Program-made: the position numbers and the translations under genes
Part shown: one piece after another, positions 1 through 7,308 of the stretch
How positions within the stretch are numbered: position 1 is the stretch's first letter
How the letters are laid out: every line of letters starts with the position of its first letter
Source of the DNA: JBDKTK01 sp039680225
GTDB lineage: Bacteria; Desulfobacterota; Syntrophia; Syntrophales; UBA4778
Direction: 5' to 3'
DNA length: 30,092 nt
Assembly (NCBI GenBank): GCA_039680225.1
Contig: JBDKTK010000378.1
Span: 1-30,092, forward strand
Notes under the pieces: generated by a model
Told to the model about the DNA's origin: nothing
The model's input: only the letters and a program-made list of their open reading frames with translations
Databases searched by the model: none

Positions 1-466
1 TGTAGCGGATGGCCGCACCGGAACCGGTTGTATTACCGAAGGCGATCGGGCTCCAGTAACCCTCTGCCTGGTAGCCGACATCAAAGAAGCCCGGGCCCAG
101 GTTGAAGGTTACGAATGCGCGCTCCCAGCTGATGTTATTCTCTGCATTGCTTCCGACACCGGACGTCGGGTTCGGGGTTCCGATAGCAGCATCCTGGCCC
201 CACATTCTCTCCAAGGCATCGAAGCGGGTCGTCAGTTTCAGGCCTTCCGCCACCTGGAATACCGTATTGATTCTGAGCCTCTGACCGATTGTTCCCCTCG
301 ACTGGGAATTGATGGCGCCAGTAGGATCGTCAGCAAGAGAATAATTACTGGACCAATAACCTACAGCGTAATAGTCACCGAAGAACTTAACATCAGCGGC
401 GACTGCGGGCATGCTGAAAGCCGCGATAAGGCCGACAGCAAACAACACCAACAACAATTTCTTCAT
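1..466 (-). CDS. Porin-like outer-membrane protein, N-terminal part (runs off the window)
   Basis: An open frame on the minus strand runs from an ATG at 464-466 to the window edge without a stop, giving about 155 residues of a longer protein. The start is supported by a strong AGGAGG ribosome site a few bases upstream. The N-terminus is a clear Sec signal peptide: MKKLLL, a hydrophobic core, then AVAA with likely cleavage before DVKFFG. The mature part has alternating polar and aromatic residues, short turn-like segments and phrases such as GQRLRINTVFQ and WERAFVTFNLG, the look of outer-membrane beta-barrel strands. I infer a porin or similar barrel from this texture; I do not recognise a specific family, and the missing C-terminus could change the call. 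It is divergent from acsA across a 685-base gap. Confidence 0.7.
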   Translation of the reverse strand, partial: MKKLLLVLFAVGLIAAFSMPAVAADVKFFGDYYAVGYWSSNYSLADDPTGAINSQSRGTIGQRLRINTVFQVAEGLKLTTRFDALERMWGQDAAIGTPNPTSGVGSNAENNISWERAFVTFNLGPGFFDVGYQAEGYWSPIAFGNTTGSGAAIRY

Positions 467-610
467 GTTCTCCTCCTATTTTGCTTTTTTTGTTGTCATT
501 TCCACCTGCATTATGAAAATGACTTTTGACCCTTAGTCCAAATGTACATAAACCGACTTGAAATTAGGGCCATCACCCCCCTTCCTTAAGGATTTTAAAG
601 CATCCCATAT

Positions 611-645
611 AGGTAAGTAGCTCGTCCTAACATCCGAACTTACCT
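611..645. repeat. Inverted repeat, possible operator
   Basis: AGGTAAGT at 611-618 is perfectly complemented by ACTTACCT at 638-645, with 19 bases between. It lies in the divergent non-coding region, about 145 bases upstream of the porin-like start and 320 upstream of the acsA promoter. It could be two half-sites for a regulator or chance; there is no U-tract, so it is not a terminator. Confidence 0.3.
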
Positions 646-963
646 CATGTCAAGAATTAAATCCCCCAATGTTTCAAAAAACCCGCGAATACACGGCAAA
701 TTTCATTGCTAATGAGCAATATTCGTACCAGGTATTTACGATACTAACCATCCCATGTAAGTTGCCGAACAAAGGTCAGCTTTATTGAAATTATGAGCGT
801 TATGTATTTTCATCACCGGCGCAGAATTTTCTAAAGTGTGTTAAAAAAGTCACAATCGATTTTAACCGGTTTGTAATTTTGCAACGTCAGCGATGGACTT
901 TTCTCCTGGCAGTAATGCATGCCCTTAATGCCCGAAACCTGTAGTGTTTTCCACAAATTTCTC

Positions 964-992
964 TTGACATCATCATACCGCTATTTTATATT
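964..992 (+). promoter_or_regulatory. Sigma70-type promoter upstream of acsA
   Basis: TTGACA at 964-969 and TATATT at 987-992 are separated by 17 bases, the ideal spacing for a housekeeping sigma factor. The predicted transcription start near 999 leaves a leader of about 150 bases before acsA. This is the best promoter match noticed in the window. It probably drives acsA and possibly etfBA, as the next clear terminator lies after etfA. Confidence 0.65.
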
Positions 993-1151
993 CCCACGGA
1001 TTTCATAAAGGAATAGTCGCGTTTTCAGCAGAAAATAAGAGATTGAAATTACAATGATTTTTAGGGATACGGCATTCTTTGGTCCATAAAAGAGATCGAG
1101 AGAATGGCCCCTCCCACATTCAGGCAGATAAAAAAGAACGGAGGTAGTCAA

Positions 1152-3122
1152 ATGGCAGATGCAAAGGTCCAGTTAAAAGAGGTATATCCGGTACCAGCAA
1201 AGGTGCAGAAAACAGCTTATATAAACAGTATGGATATGTATAAGAAGCTGTGGAAGCGCTCAGTCGAAGACCCCGACGGTTTCTGGTCCGAAATAGCCAG
1301 TGAGTATGTAGAATGGTTCAAAAAGTGGGATAAGGTCGAGGAATATAATTTTGATATAAAGAAGGGGCCTATTTACCTTAAATATTTCCAGGGCGGGAAG
1401 CTTAATGTTTCCTATAATTGCCTGGACAAACACCTGAAAACCCGGGCGAACAAGGTCGCTATTCAGTGGGAGGGCAATGAGCCTGGAGAAGACAGGGCTC
1501 TTACTTACAAGCAGATGCATGAGGAAGTCTGCAAATTCGCGAATGTCCTGAAAGCACAGGGCATTAAAAAAGGTGACCGCGTACAGATTTATCTGCCCAT
1601 GATCCCCGAGCTTGCCATCTCGATGCTGGCCTGCACGCGCATCGGCGCCATTCACAGCATAGTGTTCGGCGGATTCAGTTCCGATTCGCTCCGTGACCGT
1701 ATCGAAGACAGCAAATCCAAGCTGCTTATTACCTGTGACGGAACATACCGCGGAGCAAAGGCCATCCCGCAGAAAGACAATGCAGATGCGGCGATCAAGG
1801 GATTTGATTTCGTAGAAAAAATGATCGTTGTGAAACGCGTCGGCGACAAGATCAAATGCAATTGGGACCCCAAGAGAGATCTCTGGTGGGATGACGAAAT
1901 GGCCAAGGCCAGCCCGGTTTGCGAGCCGGAATGGATGGATGCCGAAGATCCCCTGTTTATCCTCTACACGTCCGGATCGACTGGAAAACCCAAAGGCGTC
2001 CTGCACACGACGGGCGGGTATCTTGTTTTTGGGGCTTATACCCATAAGATGATTTTCGATTATAAAGAAGAAGATATTTACTGGTGCACCGCCGATGTCG
2101 GCTGGGTAACCGGACATACTTACATAGTTTACGGACCGCTCTGCAATGGGGCGACGTCAATTATGTTCGAAGGCGTTCCCAACTACCCCGATATAAGCCG
2201 TTTCTGGAAAACCGTTGAGAAATACAAGGTCACCATTTTCTACACTGCCCCCACAGCTATTCGAGCGATTGCGAAAGAAGGCGACGATTGGGTGAAGAAG
2301 GCTGATATATCCACCCTCCGGATCCTCGGGACAGTCGGCGAGCCGATCAACCCCGAAGCATGGAACTGGTACTTCAATGTCATCGGCCGCGGCGAATGCC
2401 CGATCGTGGACACCTGGTGGCAGACCGAGACCGGCGGAATCCTCATCACTCCCCTTCCCGGTGCGGTGCCAATCAAGCCCGGTATGGCGACAACCCCGTT
2501 TATGGGTGTCTGGCCGGCCCTCGTCAATGATGAAGGTAAAGAGATCGATGATACAGTGGCCTCAGGCGCGCTCGTAATTAAAAAACCCTGGCCCGGACTT
2601 ATGAGAGGCGTTTACGGCGATCCCAAGAGGTTCCAGGAAACCTATTTCGAGCAGTTCCCCGGCTATTACACGGCAGGCGACGGCGCCCGGAGAGACAAGG
2701 ACGGTTATTATCAGATCACCGGCCGTATTGACGACGTCATCAATGTGTCGGGACACAGAATGGGGACAGCTGAGGTTGAAAGCGCCCTCGTGGCCCACCC
2801 CAAAGTTGCTGAGGCAGCCGTTGTCGGTTATCCCCATGATCTGAAGGGTCAATCCATTTATGCCTACGTAACCCTGAAATCCGGCGTGCAGAAGTCCGAA
2901 GAGCTCAAGAAAGAGCTTGTTGCGCACGTCAGGACATTAATCGGCCCCATCGCCACCCCGGAAAAGATCCAGTGGGCCGACGGACTTCCCAAGACCAGAA
3001 GCGGAAAGATCATGAGAAGAATTCTGAAGAAAGTGGCTGCGGGCGACATCAATGACCTCGGCGACACCACTACTTTGGCAGATCCTTCCGTTGTGGACGA
3101 TATAGTTAAGAACAGAGTGTAA
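1152..3122 (+). CDS. acsA: Acetyl-CoA synthetase (AMP-forming)
   Basis: Interconverts acetate, ATP and CoA with acetyl-CoA, AMP and PPi in the cytoplasm. The protein is 656 residues from the ATG at 1152, close to the usual ~650. I prefer this start to the in-frame ATG at 1104 because a GGAGG site sits at 1140-1144 with ideal spacing and the product then begins near the family's normal N-terminus. Adenylate-forming motifs are intact: the P-loop YTSGSTGKPKG from about residue 271, the WWQTETGG block, the hinge region TAGDGARRDKDGYY with ITGRIDD, and the C-terminal SGKIMRR with catalytic Lys619, the residue acetylated in well-studied homologues. It is followed after 69 bases by etfB with no terminator between. 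In syntrophic fatty-acid degraders such enzymes may run towards acetate and ATP; direction cannot be read from sequence. Confidence 0.96.
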   Translation: MADAKVQLKEVYPVPAKVQKTAYINSMDMYKKLWKRSVEDPDGFWSEIASEYVEWFKKWDKVEEYNFDIKKGPIYLKYFQGGKLNVSYNCLDKHLKTRANKVAIQWEGNEPGEDRALTYKQMHEEVCKFANVLKAQGIKKGDRVQIYLPMIPELAISMLACTRIGAIHSIVFGGFSSDSLRDRIEDSKSKLLITCDGTYRGAKAIPQKDNADAAIKGFDFVEKMIVVKRVGDKIKCNWDPKRDLWWDDEMAKASPVCEPEWMDAEDPLFILYTSGSTGKPKGVLHTTGGYLVFGAYTHKMIFDYKEEDIYWCTADVGWVTGHTYIVYGPLCNGATSIMFEGVPNYPDISRFWKTVEKYKVTIFYTAPTAIRAIAKEGDDWVKKADISTLRILGTVGEPINPEAWNWYFNVIGRGECPIVDTWWQTETGGILITPLPGAVPIKPGMATTPFMGVWPALVNDEGKEIDDTVASGALVIKKPWPGLMRGVYGDPKRFQETYFEQFPGYYTAGDGARRDKDGYYQITGRIDDVINVSGHRMGTAEVESALVAHPKVAEAAVVGYPHDLKGQSIYAYVTLKSGVQKSEELKKELVAHVRTLIGPIATPEKIQWADGLPKTRSGKIMRRILKKVAAGDINDLGDTTTLADPSVVDDIVKNRV

Positions 3123-3129
3123 AATAAAC

Positions 3130-3175
3130 CAGCTACGGATGGTGCCGGTAGCTGAAGGCTGCCGGCACGCCATCC
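3130..3175 (+). promoter_or_regulatory. Stem-loop with two alternative folds between acsA and etfB
   Basis: The acsA-etfB gap can form a long hairpin: GGATGG (3137-3142) with CCATCC (3170-3175), GCCGG (3144-3148) with CCGGC (3162-3166), a T-G wobble, and AGC (3150-3152) with GCT (3158-3160). A competing smaller hairpin pairs CAGCTAC (3130-3136) with GTAGCTG (3148-3154); the two share bases and cannot coexist. There is no U-tract, so it is not a standard terminator. The long stem ends five bases before the etfB AGGAGG site, suggesting an effect on mRNA processing, stability or translation. Confidence 0.45.
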
Positions 3176-3191
3176 CGGAAAGGAGGAAGAC

Positions 3192-3962
3192 GTGAATATT
3201 GTTGCATGTGTAAAGCAGGTTCCAGATACCGAAGCGCAGATAAAGGTAAAACCGGACGGCTCTGGAATTATCGAGGACGGTATCAAATGGGTCATGAACC
3301 CCTACGATGAATTTGGAGTTGAAGAAGCACTCAAATTAAAAGAGAAGTTTGGCGGAGATGTCACGATTGTATCGGTAGGCCCGGCCAGAATTATGGAAAC
3401 GATCCGCACCGCTTTGGCAATGGGCGCCGAGAAAGGCATCCAGATTGATGATCCTTCCCTGAACGGGGCAGATGCCTATACAACGGCTTCAGCGCTTGCC
3501 GCAGCGATTAAGGGCATTCCCTACGACATCATTTTCTGCGGCCAGAGAGCAATTGACGACGATTCCGGTCAGGTCGGTGCAATTCTTGCCGAACTGCTCG
3601 GCATTCCCCAGGTTACGATTGTTACGAAACTGGATATCACTGATAAAACGGCAAAGGCTGTAAGGCCCATCGAAGGCGCTCAGCTGGTAATTGAAACCTC
3701 GCTGCCCTGTGTCATTACAGCGCAGAAGGGACTTAACGAACCCCGTTATGCATCCCTGCCGGGCATCATGAAGGCGAAAAAGAAACCGGTTGATGTGAAG
3801 AACGCGGCCGCAGTAGGTGTAACAGCCGATTTGAAGGCTAAAGTTGCGAAAACCATGCCTCCTCCACCGAGACCCCCAGGAAAGATCATTGAAGGCGAAG
3901 AGCCGGCGCAAAAGGCCGCCCAGCTGTGCAAGCTTCTGAGGGAAGAGGCTAAGGTTATCTAA
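3192..3962 (+). CDS. etfB: Electron transfer flavoprotein, beta subunit
   Basis: EtfB pairs with EtfA to form the soluble flavoprotein that takes electrons from acyl-CoA dehydrogenases. The 256-residue product matches the usual ETF-beta length. Family hallmarks include the N-terminal CVKQVPDTE, KWVMNPYDEFGVEEAL, the central signature RAIDDDSGQVGAILAELLGI, and CVITAQKGLNEPRYASLPGIM near the C-terminal third. The start is GTG, supported by AGGAGG at 3181-3186. EtfA follows after a 25-base gap. A membrane Fe-S oxidoreductase next door is the expected electron acceptor, so this ETF most likely serves fatty-acid oxidation rather than nitrogen fixation, although FixA is a close relative. Whether it bifurcates electrons cannot be settled by eye. 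Confidence 0.95.
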   Translation: MNIVACVKQVPDTEAQIKVKPDGSGIIEDGIKWVMNPYDEFGVEEALKLKEKFGGDVTIVSVGPARIMETIRTALAMGAEKGIQIDDPSLNGADAYTTASALAAAIKGIPYDIIFCGQRAIDDDSGQVGAILAELLGIPQVTIVTKLDITDKTAKAVRPIEGAQLVIETSLPCVITAQKGLNEPRYASLPGIMKAKKKPVDVKNAAAVGVTADLKAKVAKTMPPPPRPPGKIIEGEEPAQKAAQLCKLLREEAKVI

Positions 3963-3987
3963 TCTGACGAGAATGGAGGAATAAAAA

Positions 3988-4968
3988 ATGGCAAAAGGCG
4001 TTTGGATAGTAGCAGAATTAAGAGACGGGGCCTTTAGAAAGGTAAGTTACGAACTTGCCAGCACGGCAAGGAAGCTTGCCGATGCGCTGGGCGAAGAAGT
4101 CAGCGCGATCGTTCTCGGCTCGGGTGTGGAAGGAATAGCCGGACAGCTTGGCAAGTACGGTGTTGATAAAGTTTTTGTAGCGGACAACGCAGTATTTGAG
4201 CCCTACACAACGGATGCGCATGCGGCGGCGGTTGCCAAAGCAGCCAAAGATAACGATGCCTCGATCCTTCTGTTTGCGGCATCAGCTCAGGGCAAGGACC
4301 TTTCGGCGAGGGTTGTCGGAAAACTCGCGACCGGAATGGCCTCAGACTGCACGGACATCAAGGTGGATGGTGGAAAGCTGCTGGCCACAAGGCCGATGTA
4401 TGCCGGCAAGTGCTATGGAGAAATAGTCATTTCCGGTTCGCCGCAGATTGCCTCGCTTCGTCCCAATGTGTTCCCGGTAGCGGAAAACGCAAAGGCCGGT
4501 GCAGTGACAAAATTCGATGCGGGAATAGATGCATCGGCGCTGAAGACCAAAGTTGTTGAAGTTCAGAAAGATGCCAGCGGCGCAATAGATGTGTCCGAGG
4601 CAAATATCATCGTGTCCGGCGGGCGCGGGATGAAGGGCCCGGAGAATTTCCCGATTCTCGAAGAGTTGGCTGGAGTGCTCAAGGGCGCAGTCGGCGCATC
4701 GAGAGCGGCGGTTGACGCGGGCTGGAGGCCACTGAAGGACCAGGTCGGCCAGACCGGGAAGACAGTTTCTCCGAACCTCTATATCGCATGCGGAATTTCC
4801 GGAGCAATCCAGCATCTGGCGGGAATGAGCTCCTCGAAATACATTGTAGCTATCAACAAAGATGCAGAAGCCCCGATTTTCCAGAAAGCGGACTACGGTA
4901 TTGTTGACGATCTTTTCAAAGTAGTTCCGGAAGTAACCAAAGAATGCAAAAAGCTTTTAGCTGAATAA
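3988..4968 (+). CDS. etfA: Electron transfer flavoprotein, alpha subunit
   Basis: The alpha subunit holds the FAD of the ETF heterodimer. The 326-residue length is typical. The C-terminal FAD-binding domain is well preserved: SGGRGMKGPENF (residues 210-221), GASRAAVDAGW (236-246), GQTGKTVSPNLYIACGISGA (254-273) and HLAGM, then AINKDAEAPIFQKADYGIV (288-306). The start ATG at 3988 has a GGAGGA site upstream. It is co-oriented with etfB and ends six bases before a strong intrinsic terminator. There is no N-terminal ferredoxin-like extension, unlike some bifurcating or fused forms. Confidence 0.95.
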   Translation: MAKGVWIVAELRDGAFRKVSYELASTARKLADALGEEVSAIVLGSGVEGIAGQLGKYGVDKVFVADNAVFEPYTTDAHAAAVAKAAKDNDASILLFAASAQGKDLSARVVGKLATGMASDCTDIKVDGGKLLATRPMYAGKCYGEIVISGSPQIASLRPNVFPVAENAKAGAVTKFDAGIDASALKTKVVEVQKDASGAIDVSEANIIVSGGRGMKGPENFPILEELAGVLKGAVGASRAAVDAGWRPLKDQVGQTGKTVSPNLYIACGISGAIQHLAGMSSSKYIVAINKDAEAPIFQKADYGIVDDLFKVVPEVTKECKKLLAE

Positions 4969-4974
4969 AACAAA

Positions 4975-5002
4975 GGGGGCGGTTGAACCGCCCCCCTTTT
5001 TT
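4975..5002 (+). terminator. Intrinsic terminator after etfA
   Basis: GGGGGCGG (4975-4982) pairs with CCGCCCCC (4988-4995) around a five-base loop, followed by a run of T at 4997-5002. It ends the acsA-etfBA unit, so the downstream oxidoreductase would need read-through or its own promoter. Confidence 0.9.
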
Positions 5003-5070
5003 CTGTATAAGATTTAACTAAGTCTACAATTCCCCCAAAGGGATGAATATAAAGGGAGGAGAGGAAGGTT

Positions 5071-7164
5071 ATGCAGAATTATCAATATACCGGGCTTGAG
5101 AATCGGGAAGTATTCTGGAATGCTCAGCACTTTCAGATTCCTCTCGATCTGCTGGCGCTGGTGACATTTGCTATCTTGGGATACGGCCTGTATCTGAGAT
5201 TCCAGATGTGGACCGCTATGGGCAAATCGGAAAGGCGCGATGACAACAGGGGAGAAAGAATAAAGAATCTTTTAAGAAACGGTGTTGCACAGCTGTCAGT
5301 CTGGCGCGATACTTATCCCGGAATTATTCACGGTCTGATTTTCTTTGCATTTTTTGTCCTTATATGGGGGGCGGCATTCGATGCTTTCCAGTTCTATTCA
5401 GGCATTCACTTTAACGGAAAGCCTTACCTAGTTTTCTCCCTTATAATGGAATTATTCGGTTTATCGGCCATCGCCGGCGTTTTGCTTGCTCTTGACCGCA
5501 GGTTTATCAGGAAGCCCGAGAGGCTCACTTATAAAGGCACTCCCGATACCAAGCCGGATGACGCTATTGTTTTGCTTATGATCCTTGGGATCATGGTTAC
5601 CGGGTTTATTCTTGAAGCCCTCAGGATTTCAGCGACCGGATGGCCTTACCCGCAGGAAAAATTACCTTATGAGGTTTGGTCCTTTGTCGGGTTCAACCTG
5701 GCTAAGGGTTTCCAGGGAATAGATCTGGCAAGCTTGATAACAGCCCATAAAGTCATGTGGTGGACACATACATTCCTGGCTGTCGGGTTTATTGCTTACC
5801 TGCCCTTCTCCCAGAGAATGCGGCACATGTTCACGTCCCCGGCCAACCAGTTCATGAAGAGCCTTAAACCTTTTGGTCAGCTGGAGCCGATTCGCGATTT
5901 CGAAAATGCCGAGACTTTCGGAGTTACCAACCTGGAAGAGTTCACCTGGAAGCAGATTTTCGATTCCGACGCCTGTACGCGTTGCGGTCGTTGCCAGGAC
6001 GGTTGCCCTGCTTACAATACGAACAAGCACCTGTCTCCAAAGAAACTGGTCCAGGATATTAAGGCCTATTGGGAAGAGAGGGCGCCTGCCTTTATAGCTG
6101 CCAAGAAGGCAGCTGCAGCTGGTGGAGAGGCCCATGCACCCGAGCCATCAGAGAAATCCCTTATCAATGACGTGGTGGGAGTCGATTCCGTTTGGGATTG
6201 CACAAACTGCATGCACTGCATGGAACACTGCCCTGTCTTCATCGAGCATGTCCCGAAAATAGTTGACATGAGGCGGGCAAAAGTCCTGATGGAAGCAGAT
6301 TTTGCTCCCGAGCTCCAGCTTACTTTCAGGAACATGGAAAACAACTCCAACCCCTGGGGCATTGGCGCGCATCTGAGGGCCGACTGGGCCAAGGACATAG
6401 GAGTGAAGACCATGGCGGAAGACGCCAATGTCGAGTACCTGTTCTATGTGGGGTGTGCCGGATCTTTCGACGACAGGTGCAAGAAGATATCTGTTGCGCT
6501 GGCCAAGATCTTCCAGGAAGCCGGAGTGAGTTTCGCGATCCTCGGAACTGAGGAAGGCTGCTGCGGCGATTCGGCCATGAGGGGCGGAAACGAATACCTC
6601 TACCAGGCATTGGCCCAGTACAATATCGAGATCATGAACGGCTATGGAGTGAAGAAGGTCATTACGACCTGCCCCCATGGATACAACACATTGAAGAAAG
6701 ACTACCCGCAACTGGGCGGAACTTATGAAGTGTTCCATCACACGGAGATCCTTGCCGACCTTATCAAACAGGGCAAGATCAGACTTACCAAGCCGATAGA
6801 TGCTACGGTCACACTGCATGATTCATGCTTCCTCGGCCGCTACAATAAGCTGTATGACCAGCCCCGGAGCGCCCTGAACGCCGTTCCCGGACTGAAGCTT
6901 GTCGAAATGGAGAAGCACCATGACCACGGCTTCTGCTGCGGTGCCGGCGGTGCCAGGATGTGGATGGAAGAGCACGGGGAAAGGATCAATGTCAAGAGGA
7001 CCGATATGGCCATCGCAACCAACGCCACAACGGTATGCTCGGCTTGCCCGTTCTGCGTGACAATGATCAGCGACGGTTTGAAAGACAGGAGCATGGAGGA
7101 GAAAATCGCGGCGAAAGACTTGGCCGAGATAATCTGGGAAGCCATGGACCTGGAAAAGAAGTAA
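5071..7164 (+). CDS. Membrane-bound Fe-S oxidoreductase, EtfAB:(mena)quinone oxidoreductase type (EMO/DUF224)
   Basis: A 697-residue fusion. The N-terminal quarter is a NarI-like membrane domain with about five hydrophobic segments (roughly residues 24-42, 88-110, 122-143, 167-188, 228-247) and histidines within or near them that could ligate haem b. Next comes a two-cluster ferredoxin domain with Cys302/305/308/312 and Cys377/380/383/387. The C-terminal half carries two CCG (heterodisulfide-reductase-like) domains, with CCG at 497-499 and 622-624; the second is followed by CSACPFC while the first has a single Cys in TTCPHGY. Proteins of this architecture beside etfBA carry electrons from ETF to menaquinone in syntrophic fatty-acid oxidisers such as Syntrophomonas and Syntrophus. 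Placement directly after etfBA supports the same role here. It is flanked by terminators and has a strong purine-rich ribosome site. Confidence 0.9.
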   Translation: MQNYQYTGLENREVFWNAQHFQIPLDLLALVTFAILGYGLYLRFQMWTAMGKSERRDDNRGERIKNLLRNGVAQLSVWRDTYPGIIHGLIFFAFFVLIWGAAFDAFQFYSGIHFNGKPYLVFSLIMELFGLSAIAGVLLALDRRFIRKPERLTYKGTPDTKPDDAIVLLMILGIMVTGFILEALRISATGWPYPQEKLPYEVWSFVGFNLAKGFQGIDLASLITAHKVMWWTHTFLAVGFIAYLPFSQRMRHMFTSPANQFMKSLKPFGQLEPIRDFENAETFGVTNLEEFTWKQIFDSDACTRCGRCQDGCPAYNTNKHLSPKKLVQDIKAYWEERAPAFIAAKKAAAAGGEAHAPEPSEKSLINDVVGVDSVWDCTNCMHCMEHCPVFIEHVPKIVDMRRAKVLMEADFAPELQLTFRNMENNSNPWGIGAHLRADWAKDIGVKTMAEDANVEYLFYVGCAGSFDDRCKKISVALAKIFQEAGVSFAILGTEEGCCGDSAMRGGNEYLYQALAQYNIEIMNGYGVKKVITTCPHGYNTLKKDYPQLGGTYEVFHHTEILADLIKQGKIRLTKPIDATVTLHDSCFLGRYNKLYDQPRSALNAVPGLKLVEMEKHHDHGFCCGAGGARMWMEEHGERINVKRTDMAIATNATTVCSACPFCVTMISDGLKDRSMEEKIAAKDLAEIIWEAMDLEKK

Positions 7165-7190
7165 CCTGATACTTTAGCAAGCATATTTTT

Positions 7191-7221
7191 AAAAGGGGCC
7201 TTTCTCAAGGCCCCTTTTTTT
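7191..7221 (+). terminator. Intrinsic terminator after the Fe-S oxidoreductase
   Basis: AAAAGGGGCCTT (7191-7202) pairs with AAGGCCCCTTTT (7207-7218) around a TCTC loop, with seven T residues at 7215-7221. It separates the oxidoreductase from the fadL-like gene. Confidence 0.92.
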
Positions 7222-7308
7222 GTGAAATTCAAGTAGACAAATGAGGATTGAATATTGTAATTGTACATAGGCTTACAATAATAATAAAATGGAGGAGGGG
7301 GTAGCATC

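Larger units (their letters stand above)
467..1151. other. Long non-coding region between porin-like gene and acsA
   Basis: No convincing gene lies here. The stretch is AT-richer than its neighbours. It contains a sigma70-type promoter for acsA (964-992), an 8-bp inverted repeat with a 19-base spacer (611-618 with 638-645) and a small hairpin (705-710 with 715-720). About 150 bases separate the predicted acsA transcription start from the chosen acsA start codon, a rather long leader. No clear -10/-35 pair was found for the divergent porin-like gene. Confidence 0.6.

Noticed and set aside
1104..1151. Upstream in-frame start for acsA
   Set aside because: The GGAGG site at 1140-1144 fits the ATG at 1152, the extra 16 residues are not typical of the family, and the ATG at 1104 has only a weak ribosome site.
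1260..2117. 285-codon open frame antisense to acsA
   Set aside because: It lies entirely within a highly conserved acsA on the other strand, has no ribosome site or recognisable domain, and is explained by codon bias.
7234..7279. Promoter for the fadL-like gene
   Set aside because: Candidate hexamers (TAGACA, TTGAAT, TGTAAT, TACAAT) do not pair with acceptable consensus and spacing at once.
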